Part shown: piece after piece, positions 16,695 to 24,858 of the stretch
Layout: each line of letters begins with the position of its first letter
How positions within the stretch are numbered: the first letter of the stretch is position 1
Assembly (NCBI RefSeq): GCF_050859505.1
Contig: NZ_CP193934.1
Coordinates: 3,038,001-3,102,000, forward strand
DNA: 64,000 nt
Reading direction: 5' to 3'
DNA from: Marinirhabdus sp050859505
GTDB lineage: Bacteria; Bacteroidota; Bacteroidia; Flavobacteriales; Flavobacteriaceae
Made by a program: the position numbers and the translations under genes
The notes under the pieces: generated by a model
Seen by the model: the letters and a program-made list of their open reading frames with translations, nothing else
What the model was told of the DNA's origin: nothing
Database searches by the model: none

Positions 16695-18980
16695 TTGTAT
16701 AGGAAAAGAACCGTATTCACCCTGTTATGTCTGTGCTTTTGGTGTATCTGCACTTCTCAAATAAAGGGCACTGTAGTTTCAGCAAATGGGATCCCTGTAG
16801 TAGCTGTACAGATTCAGCAAAACGATTCGATAGTTGCGATTACTGATGAAAACGGAATTTTTAAGCTATCGAAAGAAATATCTTTTCCGGTTCCGCTTTT
16901 GCTGTCACATCCTGGTTATTTCACCGAAGAAGTTCTTTTCAGTAAAAATGACCAAGTGTTTCAACTCACCAAGATTTTAGAAATCAATGCTCTCAATACG
17001 GTATTACTTTCGTCCACGTATCAAAGAGAGAGCAGGGTATTAATTCCTACCGAAACGATTAGAGAAGAAATGATTGCGAGGTTTACCCCAGTAGATTTGG
17101 TTGATGCTGTAAATCAAACGCCCGGAGTGTATATTCAAAATGGAGCCATTAATACCAATCGTATCACCATACGTGGTGTGGGATCGCGCACGTTGTACGG
17201 GACTAATAAAATTCGAGCATATTATAACGGTATCCCTATTACCAATGGAGCTGGCGAAACCAATATTGACCTTTACGACCCAACTACTATTTCCAATCTT
17301 GAGATTGTTAAAGGCCCTAAAGCTACCCAATACGGCACCAATTTGGGAGGAACGCTCATTTTATCTACAAAAGAATTCCAGCGCGATGGCATAACAACGC
17401 AAAACACTTTTACAGTTGGATCTTTTGGGTTATTGAAAAACAGCGTCAATTTTCAGGTAAAAGATAAAAAGTTAAGTTTGTCTTTTAACTATCATCACGT
17501 AGCGTTGGAGGGATATCGAGAGAATAGTACGTACAATAGAAATGGGTATGTCCTGAATACAGACTACAGATTTACTGAAACTTTTACGTTGGGACTATTG
17601 CTTCAGCATACTAACAATTTTGCACAAATAGCTAGTTCTATAAGTAAGACGGCATTTGCTGAAAATCCTACCCAGGCTGCTTTTACCTGGGCACAAGCGC
17701 AAGGGTTTGAAGATAATAGAGAAACGTTGGTGGGGTTGCGCTTTCAGAATAAAATAACAGAAAGTTTCAGCAATACCACTACAATTTTTTACCGCTATTT
17801 AGATCATTATGAGCCCAGGCCTTTCAATATTTTAGATGAGATTACGAACGGTTACGGAGCGCGCACCATTTTCGCAAAAGAATTTAATTTCAGTGAAAGA
17901 AATGCCACGGTTAGTTTTGGTGCTGAAGGATATACCGATGAGTACCGCTGGAAAACCATTGAAAATAGATATGAGGAAAATCAAGGTAACGGAAGTTTGC
18001 CTGGTGCTGTTTTAAGCCGAAACAAAGAGCTACGAAACCAGTTGAATGTTTTTGCTACCACTATTTTACCCCTCACCCAGAAGCTAAGCACCGAAGTGGG
18101 AATTAACTACAATACCACTAGCTATACTTATACCGATGCCTTTACTACAGGTGTGGACAATAAGAGTGCTTCACGCGATTTTAAAAGCATTTGGGCACCT
18201 AACCTAAATGTGCTTTACAAAGCATCTCCTGCTTGGAGCTTATTTGGAAACATAAGTCGTGGTTTTAACTATCCCAGTATTGAAGAAACCTTAACTCCCG
18301 AAGGTGTTATAAACCCCAATATTGGTCCTGAAATTGGTTGGAATTATGAGTTGGGAACTGTGACAGATTTTTTTGAGAAATCCTTAACCATACAAGCAAC
18401 TGCATATTTACTCTCTATAAAAGACCTGTTGGTAGCAGAACGAGTGGGTGACGATCAGTTTATAGGAAGGAATGCAGGTAAGACAGAGCACAAAGGAATT
18501 GAATTGAGTATACTCTATAAATTTCAATTACTTCCACAACTCTCGGTTTACAGCTATGGAAACGCAGAATTTACTTTTCATAAGTTTTTAGATTTTGTAG
18601 ATGGTGATCAGGATTTTTCGGGAAATGATTTAACCGGAGTACCTGATAGAAAAATAACAGCTGGTATTGAACTTAAACATACCTCTGGATGGTTTTTGTT
18701 AGGGAATCTCTTGCACGTGGGAAGCCAACCTATTACCGATAGTAATAGTTTATACAGTGATGCCTATACATTAGGTAACATAAAAGCGGGGTACGAAATG
18801 TTATTTACAGAGGTACTAAGAGTAAAGGTTTCGGGCGGTATAAATAATATAACCAATGCTACGTATGCGTCTTCTATCTTAATTAATGCTTCTGCTTTTG
18901 GCAATAACGAGCCGCGATATTTTTATCCCGGAAATGCCCGCAACTATTATGGGAGTATTGCTCTGGGCTACACTTTTTAG
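16695..18980 (+). CDS. TonB-dependent outer-membrane receptor
   Basis: Outer-membrane transporter, 761 residues. Signal peptide (about 1-22) is followed by a CarboxypepD_reg-like domain (about 23-95), a plug (about 115-225; VDLVDAVNQTPGVYIQNG, ITIRGVGSR, LEIVKGPKATQYG), and a 22-strand type barrel. The C-terminus ends with an aromatic residue (ALGYTF), as usual for barrels. The frame opens with TTG at 16695 just ahead of the signal. Overall it resembles the FecA/iron-citrate annotated group. The neighbouring PQQ enzyme suggests uptake of PQQ or of a sugar acid as alternatives to iron. Confidence 0.88.
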   Translation: MYRKRTVFTLLCLCFWCICTSQIKGTVVSANGIPVVAVQIQQNDSIVAITDENGIFKLSKEISFPVPLLLSHPGYFTEEVLFSKNDQVFQLTKILEINALNTVLLSSTYQRESRVLIPTETIREEMIARFTPVDLVDAVNQTPGVYIQNGAINTNRITIRGVGSRTLYGTNKIRAYYNGIPITNGAGETNIDLYDPTTISNLEIVKGPKATQYGTNLGGTLILSTKEFQRDGITTQNTFTVGSFGLLKNSVNFQVKDKKLSLSFNYHHVALEGYRENSTYNRNGYVLNTDYRFTETFTLGLLLQHTNNFAQIASSISKTAFAENPTQAAFTWAQAQGFEDNRETLVGLRFQNKITESFSNTTTIFYRYLDHYEPRPFNILDEITNGYGARTIFAKEFNFSERNATVSFGAEGYTDEYRWKTIENRYEENQGNGSLPGAVLSRNKELRNQLNVFATTILPLTQKLSTEVGINYNTTSYTYTDAFTTGVDNKSASRDFKSIWAPNLNVLYKASPAWSLFGNISRGFNYPSIEETLTPEGVINPNIGPEIGWNYELGTVTDFFEKSLTIQATAYLLSIKDLLVAERVGDDQFIGRNAGKTEHKGIELSILYKFQLLPQLSVYSYGNAEFTFHKFLDFVDGDQDFSGNDLTGVPDRKITAGIELKHTSGWFLLGNLLHVGSQPITDSNSLYSDAYTLGNIKAGYEMLFTEVLRVKVSGGINNITNATYASSILINASAFGNNEPRYFYPGNARNYYGSIALGYTF

Positions 18981-19345
18981 TTTAGAAACCGAATGGTACT
19001 AAAGTAACTAGGCGCCTCACCATTACTTGCTCTTACTGCGTTTACAATAGGCATTACAAAAGATACAACGCCAACCCAAATAAGAGATAAAATTCCCAAC
19101 CCGAATAAAAAGATACCTGGGATGCTAATTAGCGCAATCAAGAACATGGTAATTTGAAAATTGATAATGTTCTTTCCGTGCATATCCATTCCTTCCACTT
19201 CGTCTTTTTTAACGAGCCAGAGTATTAATGGCACTACAAAGCCTCCAAAACCAGTTAGATAGGTTAATAATTGTGAGAGTTGTGTGAAAACCAATAAATT
19301 GGTGTCGGTTTTCTTTCCTGTTTGTGTGACGTTAATTACTTGCAT
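18977..19345 (-). CDS. DUF4870 membrane protein
   Basis: Small inner-membrane protein of 122 residues with three predicted helices (about 25-45, 62-82, 85-108). It matches the DUF4870 pattern: LSQLLTYLTGFGGFVVPLILWLVKKDE, HGKNIINFQITMFL, and a C-terminal MPIVNAVRASNGE. Function of the family is unknown. Its stop overlaps the stop of the TonB receptor gene on the other strand. A 40-residue membrane peptide gene lies 20 bp upstream on the same strand, so the two may be co-transcribed. Confidence 0.85.
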   Translation of the reverse strand: MQVINVTQTGKKTDTNLLVFTQLSQLLTYLTGFGGFVVPLILWLVKKDEVEGMDMHGKNIINFQITMFLIALISIPGIFLFGLGILSLIWVGVVSFVMPIVNAVRASNGEAPSYFSTIRFLN

Positions 19346-19365
19346 GTTGATTGATTTAAAGATTA

Positions 19366-19488
19366 TTAAAAGGCTTTAATGATAAACGTTGTGATTAAGA
19401 ACGCAGCTATGGAAACTCCTACAAATATTAATAATGGAATGAGTAGGTTTTTGAGTCCGTTATCTTTCTTTTTGTTTTCTTCTTCCAT
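19366..19488 (-). CDS. Small single-pass membrane protein (40 aa)
   Basis: I found this short frame by reading the minus strand between DUF4870 and the lipoprotein gene. It encodes a charged N-terminus MEEENKKKDNGLKN followed by one hydrophobic helix of about 25 residues (LLIPLLIFVGVSIAAFLITTFII) and a short KAF tail. This bipartite pattern is unlikely by chance. It points the same way as DUF4870 and ends 20 bp before it. Function unknown. Confidence 0.55.
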   Translation of the reverse strand: MEEENKKKDNGLKNLLIPLLIFVGVSIAAFLITTFIIKAF

Positions 19489-19555
19489 AGGTAAGGTGAT
19501 CGTGTTAAGGTATAGGTAGTGAAAATACTAAAAAAGTTACACTTCTACTCCGCTC

Positions 19556-19661
19556 AGTGCGCCGCACTTCTTTTTTAATGGAGTTTTTTTGAGCTTGACG
19601 GAAGGTTTAGTGCGCATCACTTTTTTTAAATGGAATTCACCTAAGCTTGTGGGAGGATTCT
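19556..19661. repeat. Diverged 53-bp tandem repeat with small palindromes
   Basis: Two consecutive units of about 53 bp (19556-19608 and 19609-19661). Each starts with AGTGCGC..CACT, then a T-run, then AATGGA, then a GAGCTTG/AAGCTTG-like segment ending in GGAGG or GGAAGG. The first unit has a perfect small palindrome (AGTGCGCCGCACT). No gene overlaps it. The 19346-19790 gap otherwise holds the small membrane gene and the promoter side of the following lipoprotein gene. Confidence 0.45.
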
Positions 19662-19790
19662 TGTTACACATCTTACTTAATGAGTACGTAAATTAGAACC
19701 TAGTATTTCTTCAGAATATTTCAGAATATAAGGTGATGACATAAAAAGAAAATATCGATATAGTGGTAAACACCATAAAACTACTTTATC

Positions 19791-20303
19791 ATGAAAAACC
19801 TTAAAAACCTATTTGTTATCGCATTAGTATTTACAGTATGTGCCTGCTCCAAAAAGGATGATGACGGCGATGGCGGAAATCCTGCCCAAGCTGAATTTAC
19901 CGCCACTATAAAGGGGGGTAGTTTTGGAGACAATTACGAGTCTAAGCTAGGCTTTTATTCTAGTGATTACAGTAATGACAACAGCCTAACGCTCGCAATA
20001 ACCGATGAAAATACAAACATAGTACGCTTTTTTTTAAATGAGACAGGAGGGTTTGGAAGTGGAATCACCAAAGTTATTGGAAACAAGGATAGCAACGGAT
20101 TTATAACTAATGTAGTTATTAGGGATCAAGCTGCACAAGTTACTTACGACGCCACAATAGGAGAGATAAATATCTTGGAGAACCGTGAAAATCCTGATAG
20201 CGAAGATGGCCGGTTGATCTCTGGGAACTTTACTATTACGGCAACTTCAGGCGTAGGACCAACCATTACAATGATGGGTACCTTTAAAGATTTTGCTTAT
20301 TAA
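19791..20303 (+). CDS. Hypothetical lipoprotein
   Basis: Unrecognised 170-residue lipoprotein. The signal (1-18) ends in the lipobox VCAC, followed by an acidic linker SKKDDDGDGGN. Such acidic residues soon after the lipid cysteine resemble the surface-export signal of Bacteroidota lipoproteins. The mature part is Gly/Asn/Thr-rich with alternating hydrophobic residues, suggesting a beta sandwich. The segments AEFTATIKGGSFGDNYESKLG and SGNFTITAT resemble those of small extracellular flavobacterial proteins. No neighbour shares its orientation closely enough to call an operon. Confidence 0.75.
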   Translation: MKNLKNLFVIALVFTVCACSKKDDDGDGGNPAQAEFTATIKGGSFGDNYESKLGFYSSDYSNDNSLTLAITDENTNIVRFFLNETGGFGSGITKVIGNKDSNGFITNVVIRDQAAQVTYDATIGEINILENRENPDSEDGRLISGNFTITATSGVGPTITMMGTFKDFAY

Positions 20304-20321
20304 TTAAATATGTAATTAGCC

Positions 20322-20352
20322 AAAAGGGTCGCATTTGTACTGTCCTTTTTTT
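20322..20352 (+). terminator. Weak possible terminator before mnmE
   Basis: AAAAGG at 20322-20327 can pair with the CCTTTTTT tract starting at 20344, with a long 16-nt loop and T-run. It lies soon after the lipoprotein stop. The stem is short, so this is only tentative. Confidence 0.3.
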
Positions 20353-20400
20353 CGTGCTGTTCCACTTGGACAATCATTTAAAAGTTTGCCAAAGTAACCT

Positions 20401-20408
20401 TACCTTTG
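20401..20408 (+). promoter_or_regulatory. -7 box (TACCTTTG) overlapping the upstream TTG of mnmE
   Basis: TACCTTTG fits TAnnTTTG. A transcript from it would begin around 20412, three bases before ATG 20415. This favours 20415 as the mnmE start over TTG 20406, which lies inside the box, and suggests a nearly leaderless message. I see no -33 TTG at ideal spacing. Confidence 0.4.
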
Positions 20409-20414
20409 CAAACC

Positions 20415-21857
20415 ATGATACACACAGATACCATAGTGGCACTTGCCACCCCTGCGGGTGCAGGTGCCATTGCCGTTATTCGTCTTTCTGGCGAAGAGGC
20501 TATTACCATCGCTTCCTCCATCTTTTTTTCAGTATCTGCCAAAAAACTTTCGAATCAAAAAACCCACACCATTCATTTAGGACATATAAAAGATGGGGAA
20601 CGCGTACTGGATGAGGTATTGGTGTCAGTTTTTAAGAATCCTAATAGCTATACAGGTGAAGATGTAGTGGAAATTTCATGTCACGGAAGTGCTTTTATTC
20701 AGCAAGAAATTATACAGTTGTGTCTTCGGAAAGGCTGTAGAATGGCACAAGCTGGGGAGTTTACTTTACGCGCTTTCCTGAATGCTAAGATGGATTTGAG
20801 TCAGGCCGAAGCAGTGGCAGATCTTATTGCCAGTGATTCAGAAGCTTCACACCAACTAGCCATACAGCAAATGCGAGGCGGTTTCAGTAACGAAATAAAA
20901 CAACTTCGGGAAGAATTGCTCAATTTTGCTTCTTTAATTGAACTAGAGCTAGATTTTGCCGAAGAAGATGTAGAATTTGCCAATAGAGATGATTTTCAAC
21001 AACTAATTACCAAGATAACACAAGTACTGAAACGCCTGATAGATAGTTTTGCCACTGGAAATGTGCTTAAAAATGGAATCCCCGTTGCTATTGTTGGCGA
21101 ACCCAATGTGGGGAAATCTACATTACTCAATGCGTTATTAAACGAAGAACGCGCCATAGTGAGTGACATTGCAGGGACTACCCGTGATACTATTGAAGAT
21201 GAAATCGTGATTGGTGGTGTTGGTTTTCGTTTTATTGATACGGCGGGAATTAGAGAAACTACCGATACGATTGAAGGGATGGGGATTAAAAAGACGTTTG
21301 AAAAAATTGAGCAAGCGCAGGTGGTGGTGTATCTTTTTGACCCTACTTCGTTACAGGATGCAACCCCCTCTGTCCTGCGGACATCTCCCACTAAAGGGGA
21401 CGACTATTCATCCGTTTTACTAGAGGTTGGGAAGATTCGGAATAAGTACCCACAGAAACAGCTTGTGGTAGTTGCTAATAAAATTGACACACTTTCTGAA
21501 AAAGATTTGTCTCAAATGATTTCGCACCTCACACCACAAACCTCACACCTCATACCTCTCTCGGCCAAGACAGGACAAGGTGTGGAAGAGTTGAAAACCA
21601 CCCTACTCGACTTTGTAAATACGGGAGCTTTGCGCAATAATGAAACTATCGTGACCAATACGCGGCACTACGATTCACTATTAAAAGCACTGGAAGAAAT
21701 CCAAAAAGTACAACTAGGGATTCATGCCAACCTAAGTGGGGACCTTTTGGCGATAGACATACGGCAGGCCTTGTATCACTTTGGAGAGATTACCGGGGAG
21801 ATTTCTAATGATGAATTGCTGGGCAATATCTTTGCTAATTTCTGTATTGGGAAGTAA
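20415..21857 (+). CDS. mnmE: tRNA uridine-5-carboxymethylaminomethyl modification GTPase MnmE
   Basis: GTPase that, with MnmG, modifies U34 of certain tRNAs. N-terminal folate-binding domain: TIVALATPAGAGAIAVIRLSG. G domain: G1 GEPNVGKS (228-235), G2 GTTRDT (254-259), G3 DTAG (275-278), G4 NKID (355-358), G5 SAKTG. The C-terminal FCIGK carries the catalytic cysteine. Total 480 residues from ATG 20415, slightly long for the family. The excess falls between G3 and G4: residues 317-329 are encoded by a GC-rich palindromic repeat. The stretch before G5 (SHLTPQTSHLIPL) is encoded by a G-poor CACCTCACA-like run. Confidence 0.95.
   Translation: MIHTDTIVALATPAGAGAIAVIRLSGEEAITIASSIFFSVSAKKLSNQKTHTIHLGHIKDGERVLDEVLVSVFKNPNSYTGEDVVEISCHGSAFIQQEIIQLCLRKGCRMAQAGEFTLRAFLNAKMDLSQAEAVADLIASDSEASHQLAIQQMRGGFSNEIKQLREELLNFASLIELELDFAEEDVEFANRDDFQQLITKITQVLKRLIDSFATGNVLKNGIPVAIVGEPNVGKSTLLNALLNEERAIVSDIAGTTRDTIEDEIVIGGVGFRFIDTAGIRETTDTIEGMGIKKTFEKIEQAQVVVYLFDPTSLQDATPSVLRTSPTKGDDYSSVLLEVGKIRNKYPQKQLVVVANKIDTLSEKDLSQMISHLTPQTSHLIPLSAKTGQGVEELKTTLLDFVNTGALRNNETIVTNTRHYDSLLKALEEIQKVQLGIHANLSGDLLAIDIRQALYHFGEITGEISNDELLGNIFANFCIGK
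21364..21400 (+). repeat. Palindromic repeat inside mnmE coding sequence
   Basis: A GC-rich run with hairpin TGTCC-TGC-GGACA (21371-21383) and flanking CCCC...GGGG pairing. By recollection it resembles an intergenic palindrome widespread in Bacteroidota genomes. Here it is read in frame as about 13 residues (TPSVLRTSPTKGD) in the G domain between G3 and G4. Confidence 0.6.
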
Positions 21858-22038
21858 CCTTATAAAACTACCCTCACACCGCCAGAATATTTTTAATGCA
21901 TTTGCATAGAAGCTACTAATCTATAACCATATCATTTCAGAATATAAAAAAAACAAAAAGTATTTTAACTATTTTATCTTCATATAATACCAACTATACC
22001 ATAAGTTTATCAAACAAATAACCTGAAAGCTACAACAC

Positions 22039-22683
22039 ATGACTGCTAAAGAATTTATTGAAACTTTAAAGATAATAGCTCAAGAGTATACAGGAGAAAT
22101 TCCGAAAAGAGAGTTATTTTCCTTGGCAAAAGAATATCAGCAAATTCCTGTAGCTGAGGCTGTGAAATTGTTAAAAGATAAAAATGAGAATCATCGACTT
22201 GGAGCAGTATCCATATTCGATTGGAAAGCCCGAAGTAAGAAAACTTCCAAAGAAGAAAAAAAAGAAATTTACAGAGCGTATATCGACAATCATTCATGGA
22301 TTGACACCTGGGGCCTGGTAGATAGGGCTGCACCGTATGTAGTGGGTGGATATTTGCACGACGAGGATAAAAAGGATTTATATGTTTTAGCAAAATCCAA
22401 AAATCCGATGGAACGTAGAAGTGCTATAGTAAGCACCTATTATTTCATTAGAAAAAATGAAATAGAGGATACCTTTAAAATTGCTGAAATTCTTGTGAAT
22501 GATACAGATGAATCTGTTCAAAGAGCTGTAGGAAGTTGGATTCGGGAAGCTGGAAAGCGGAATGAAGAAAAATTAAAGAATTTCCTAAATAAACACGCCA
22601 CTGAAATGCCAAGAATTACACTTCGGTATGCCATTGAGAAATTTGATAAGGAAACGAGAAAATATTACTTGGATTTGAAATAG
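22039..22683 (+). CDS. DNA alkylation repair protein, AlkD-like HEAT repeat family
   Basis: HEAT-like repeat protein of 214 residues, related to AlkD glycosylases that remove 3- and 7-alkyl purines without base flipping. Helical repeats run through the whole sequence. The region NHSWIDTWGLVDRAAPYVVGGYL (about 85-106) carries conserved W87, D89, W91 and D95 of the family's DNA-facing surface. RRSAIVSTYYFIRKN marks a later repeat. It is shorter than the ~230-residue AlkD. It stands alone, with 181 bp of upstream DNA. The repair substrate is inferred from the family only. Confidence 0.82.
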   Translation: MTAKEFIETLKIIAQEYTGEIPKRELFSLAKEYQQIPVAEAVKLLKDKNENHRLGAVSIFDWKARSKKTSKEEKKEIYRAYIDNHSWIDTWGLVDRAAPYVVGGYLHDEDKKDLYVLAKSKNPMERRSAIVSTYYFIRKNEIEDTFKIAEILVNDTDESVQRAVGSWIREAGKRNEEKLKNFLNKHATEMPRITLRYAIEKFDKETRKYYLDLK

Positions 22684-23029
22684 CAAAAACCCTTTAATAA
22701 GCGCTATGTGAAAGACTCACTTATAATTTTATTTGAAATCTATCACATAGGTATGCATTTACATATTCTGCAGACGTTTCCTTAAAACACACCAGAGTTA
22801 CTATAATAATTAGAGAATACAACCTTACCTAGTTTTAAAACTGTTCCTAGAGAATATATGTTTAGACCCATTCGTCTAGAAGTACCATAAAGAAACTGTA
22901 TATAAATACTTGCGTCATAGCAATCACCAAATGGATTACAACACTAAAAATTGACAGTTATTTGATATAATTTTACATTCGATACTGCTATCATAACGTT
23001 TTTCATTATACGTTTGTAAAAAACTATTA
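22684..23029. other. Intergenic 346 bp, no feature found
   Basis: AT-rich spacer between the AlkD-like gene and the propeller lipoprotein gene. I see no open frame, RNA-like fold or repeat. TACGTTTG at 23009-23016 fits the Bacteroidota -7 box and is 13 bp before the ATG at 23030, so it may promote that gene with a very short leader. Confidence 0.3.
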
Positions 23030-24100
23030 ATGAATACTTTATATAAATCATTAAAAATCTGTTTCATAATTTTTGCAACATCTTTTCTAATTTCCTGCGG
23101 GTCAAAATCAGATTCAAAAATAAAAAATGATATAATTCCTCATACGCTAACCAAAGATCTACAAGATCAAATTGGAGAGTATGTTGTGGAAACATTTGAA
23201 GATTCCAAAAAAACACTTTGGTTTGGAACATTAGAGAAAGGAGTTGCAAAATATGATGGAAAAACCCTCACCTATGTCACAACTACAGATGGGTTGCCAA
23301 GCAATAGAATAGTGAGTATTATTGAAGATACTAAAGGTAACTTATGGTTTGGTACGGGTGCTGGTTTATCACGATATGATAGGAAGACCTTTACCAACTT
23401 CAATACAACACACGGGCTTCTGGATACCAGAATAAGCACTATTTTATTAGACAGCAAAGGTAATTTTTGGATTGGAACCTGGGGCGGTGTCTATAAATTT
23501 GACGGAATTAAATTCACCTACGTTACAATCCCAATACCTCCAATACAAACTCAACCTAATGAGGATACTAAAAATTGGGTGACCACACTGCTGGAAGATT
23601 CTAAAGGAAATATTTGGATAGGTCGGGATGGATATGGCGCTTGTAAATATGATGGAAAATCTTTTGTTCATTATTTAAAAGATGACGGCCTTTACTCAAA
23701 TAACGTTCAGAAAATTGTAGAAGGTACCAATGGTGACATCTGGTTTGGGACAAGAGTAGCTGAAAAAGACAATCCCGATTCAAACAAAAGGTTTGGTGAC
23801 GGAGGCATTACAAAATATAACGGTATAAACTTTACGCATTATCCCGAAGTGGAAGGTCTTAATGAAAATGACGTATACGAAATGTACAAGGACAATTTAG
23901 GTAACATATGGATTGGCACCTTAAGCAATGGCGTATATAAATATAACGGAACAACGTTTATAAATTATAAGGTACCCAAACCCATTATGAGTATTATGAA
24001 AGATAGTAAAGGAATCCTTTGGATGGGTTGTGCCGGCGGACTGTTTTCTATAAATTCAACAGGAATAGTTAATGTAACAACCAAGGGTCCTTGGGAATAA
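23030..24100 (+). CDS. Two-component-type propeller lipoprotein without kinase domain
   Basis: Lipoprotein of 356 residues with lipobox LISC near residue 23. The mature part is made of about seven reg_prop repeats (EDSKKTLWFGTLEKGVAKYDG, EDTKGNLWFGTGAGLSRYD, LDSKGNFWIGTWGGVYKFDG, and so on), enough for a closed propeller. These repeats normally form the sensory half of large kinases such as the one at 204-3287. Here there is no Y_Y_Y domain, membrane helix or kinase, so the product is a free propeller anchored by lipid. It may bind a ligand or partner at the cell surface. Confidence 0.82.
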   Translation: MNTLYKSLKICFIIFATSFLISCGSKSDSKIKNDIIPHTLTKDLQDQIGEYVVETFEDSKKTLWFGTLEKGVAKYDGKTLTYVTTTDGLPSNRIVSIIEDTKGNLWFGTGAGLSRYDRKTFTNFNTTHGLLDTRISTILLDSKGNFWIGTWGGVYKFDGIKFTYVTIPIPPIQTQPNEDTKNWVTTLLEDSKGNIWIGRDGYGACKYDGKSFVHYLKDDGLYSNNVQKIVEGTNGDIWFGTRVAEKDNPDSNKRFGDGGITKYNGINFTHYPEVEGLNENDVYEMYKDNLGNIWIGTLSNGVYKYNGTTFINYKVPKPIMSIMKDSKGILWMGCAGGLFSINSTGIVNVTTKGPWE

Positions 24101-24202
24101 AAACTAGTATTTAAACCAATATGGATTTCGATATCCCAACATTAGAAGTTCTTGAAAACGGACTTTTTTGTGATTGAACAGCATTTTTCAAACTTCCATA
24201 AA

Positions 24203-24709
24203 CTAGTGTGACTTGTAGGTAATATTTATAATTGTGATCTTCTTTTGTTCATTCCCCAATTTAAAATCTATAACGTCCCCTTCTCTAGCTCCTATGAGTG
24301 CTTTTGCAATAGGTGCCACAAAGGCTATTTTTTGTTTTTTCACATTGGCTTCGTCTACTCCTACTAATTGAATGGTTACTGCCTGCGGTATTGGTTCAAT
24401 TTTGTAGGTAACGAATGCACCAAAACGCACTTCTTCTTTGGACTTAATACTATCCAACAGTCTTGCGCTGTTGATACGCTCTAAGAGTAAGTTTCGTTTT
24501 CCATTTAATATACTTAAAGCTACGCGACGTTCACGCTCGTCTGTTTCAGTTAGAGTTGTAATGGTAGTATCTAAGAATTGTAATTCTTCGTTTAGCTCTT
24601 TAAGCCCATTGGTAGTTACGTAATTGGTAACACCTGCGGGAAGCGCAGCCCTTGGCGGAATGATGGGTTTTTCTTCCTGATCGTCTTCTTTTACAAATCC
24701 TCTACTCAT
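24203..24709 (-). CDS. GreA/GreB-family transcription elongation factor
   Basis: Cytosolic RNA polymerase-binding protein of 168 residues. An N-terminal extension rich in Pro and acidic residues (about 1-27) precedes a coiled coil (about 33-95) with the acidic TETDERERR tip, which in Gre factors enters the polymerase secondary channel. An FKBP-like C-terminal domain follows (about 96-165: FGAFVTYKI, VAPIAKALIGAREGDVIDFKLG). The shape matches GreB-like proteins common in Bacteroidota in addition to a canonical GreA. It converges with the propeller lipoprotein gene. Confidence 0.82.
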   Translation of the reverse strand: MSRGFVKEDDQEEKPIIPPRAALPAGVTNYVTTNGLKELNEELQFLDTTITTLTETDERERRVALSILNGKRNLLLERINSARLLDSIKSKEEVRFGAFVTYKIEPIPQAVTIQLVGVDEANVKKQKIAFVAPIAKALIGAREGDVIDFKLGNEQKKITIINITYKSH

Positions 24710-24858
24710 TGGTTTATAATTTTATACGTAACAATACAAAGAAACAAAGTTGGTTTTAGGAGTACTAAAAATTTATTTCTACCTAAATTGTTTGAAGGGC
24801 ATTTAAACACCCACTAAAAATAGGCTTGGCAAGAATTGAAGATTTTGAAATATAATGA

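Noticed and set aside
20354..20614. Cys- and His-rich 86-residue frame at the mnmE start
   Set aside because: It overlaps mnmE in another frame, and its composition comes from the mnmE codons.
22951..22971. TTGACA and TATAAT looking like a sigma-70 promoter
   Set aside because: The spacing is only 9 bp, and this phylum uses TTG / TAnnTTTG elements.
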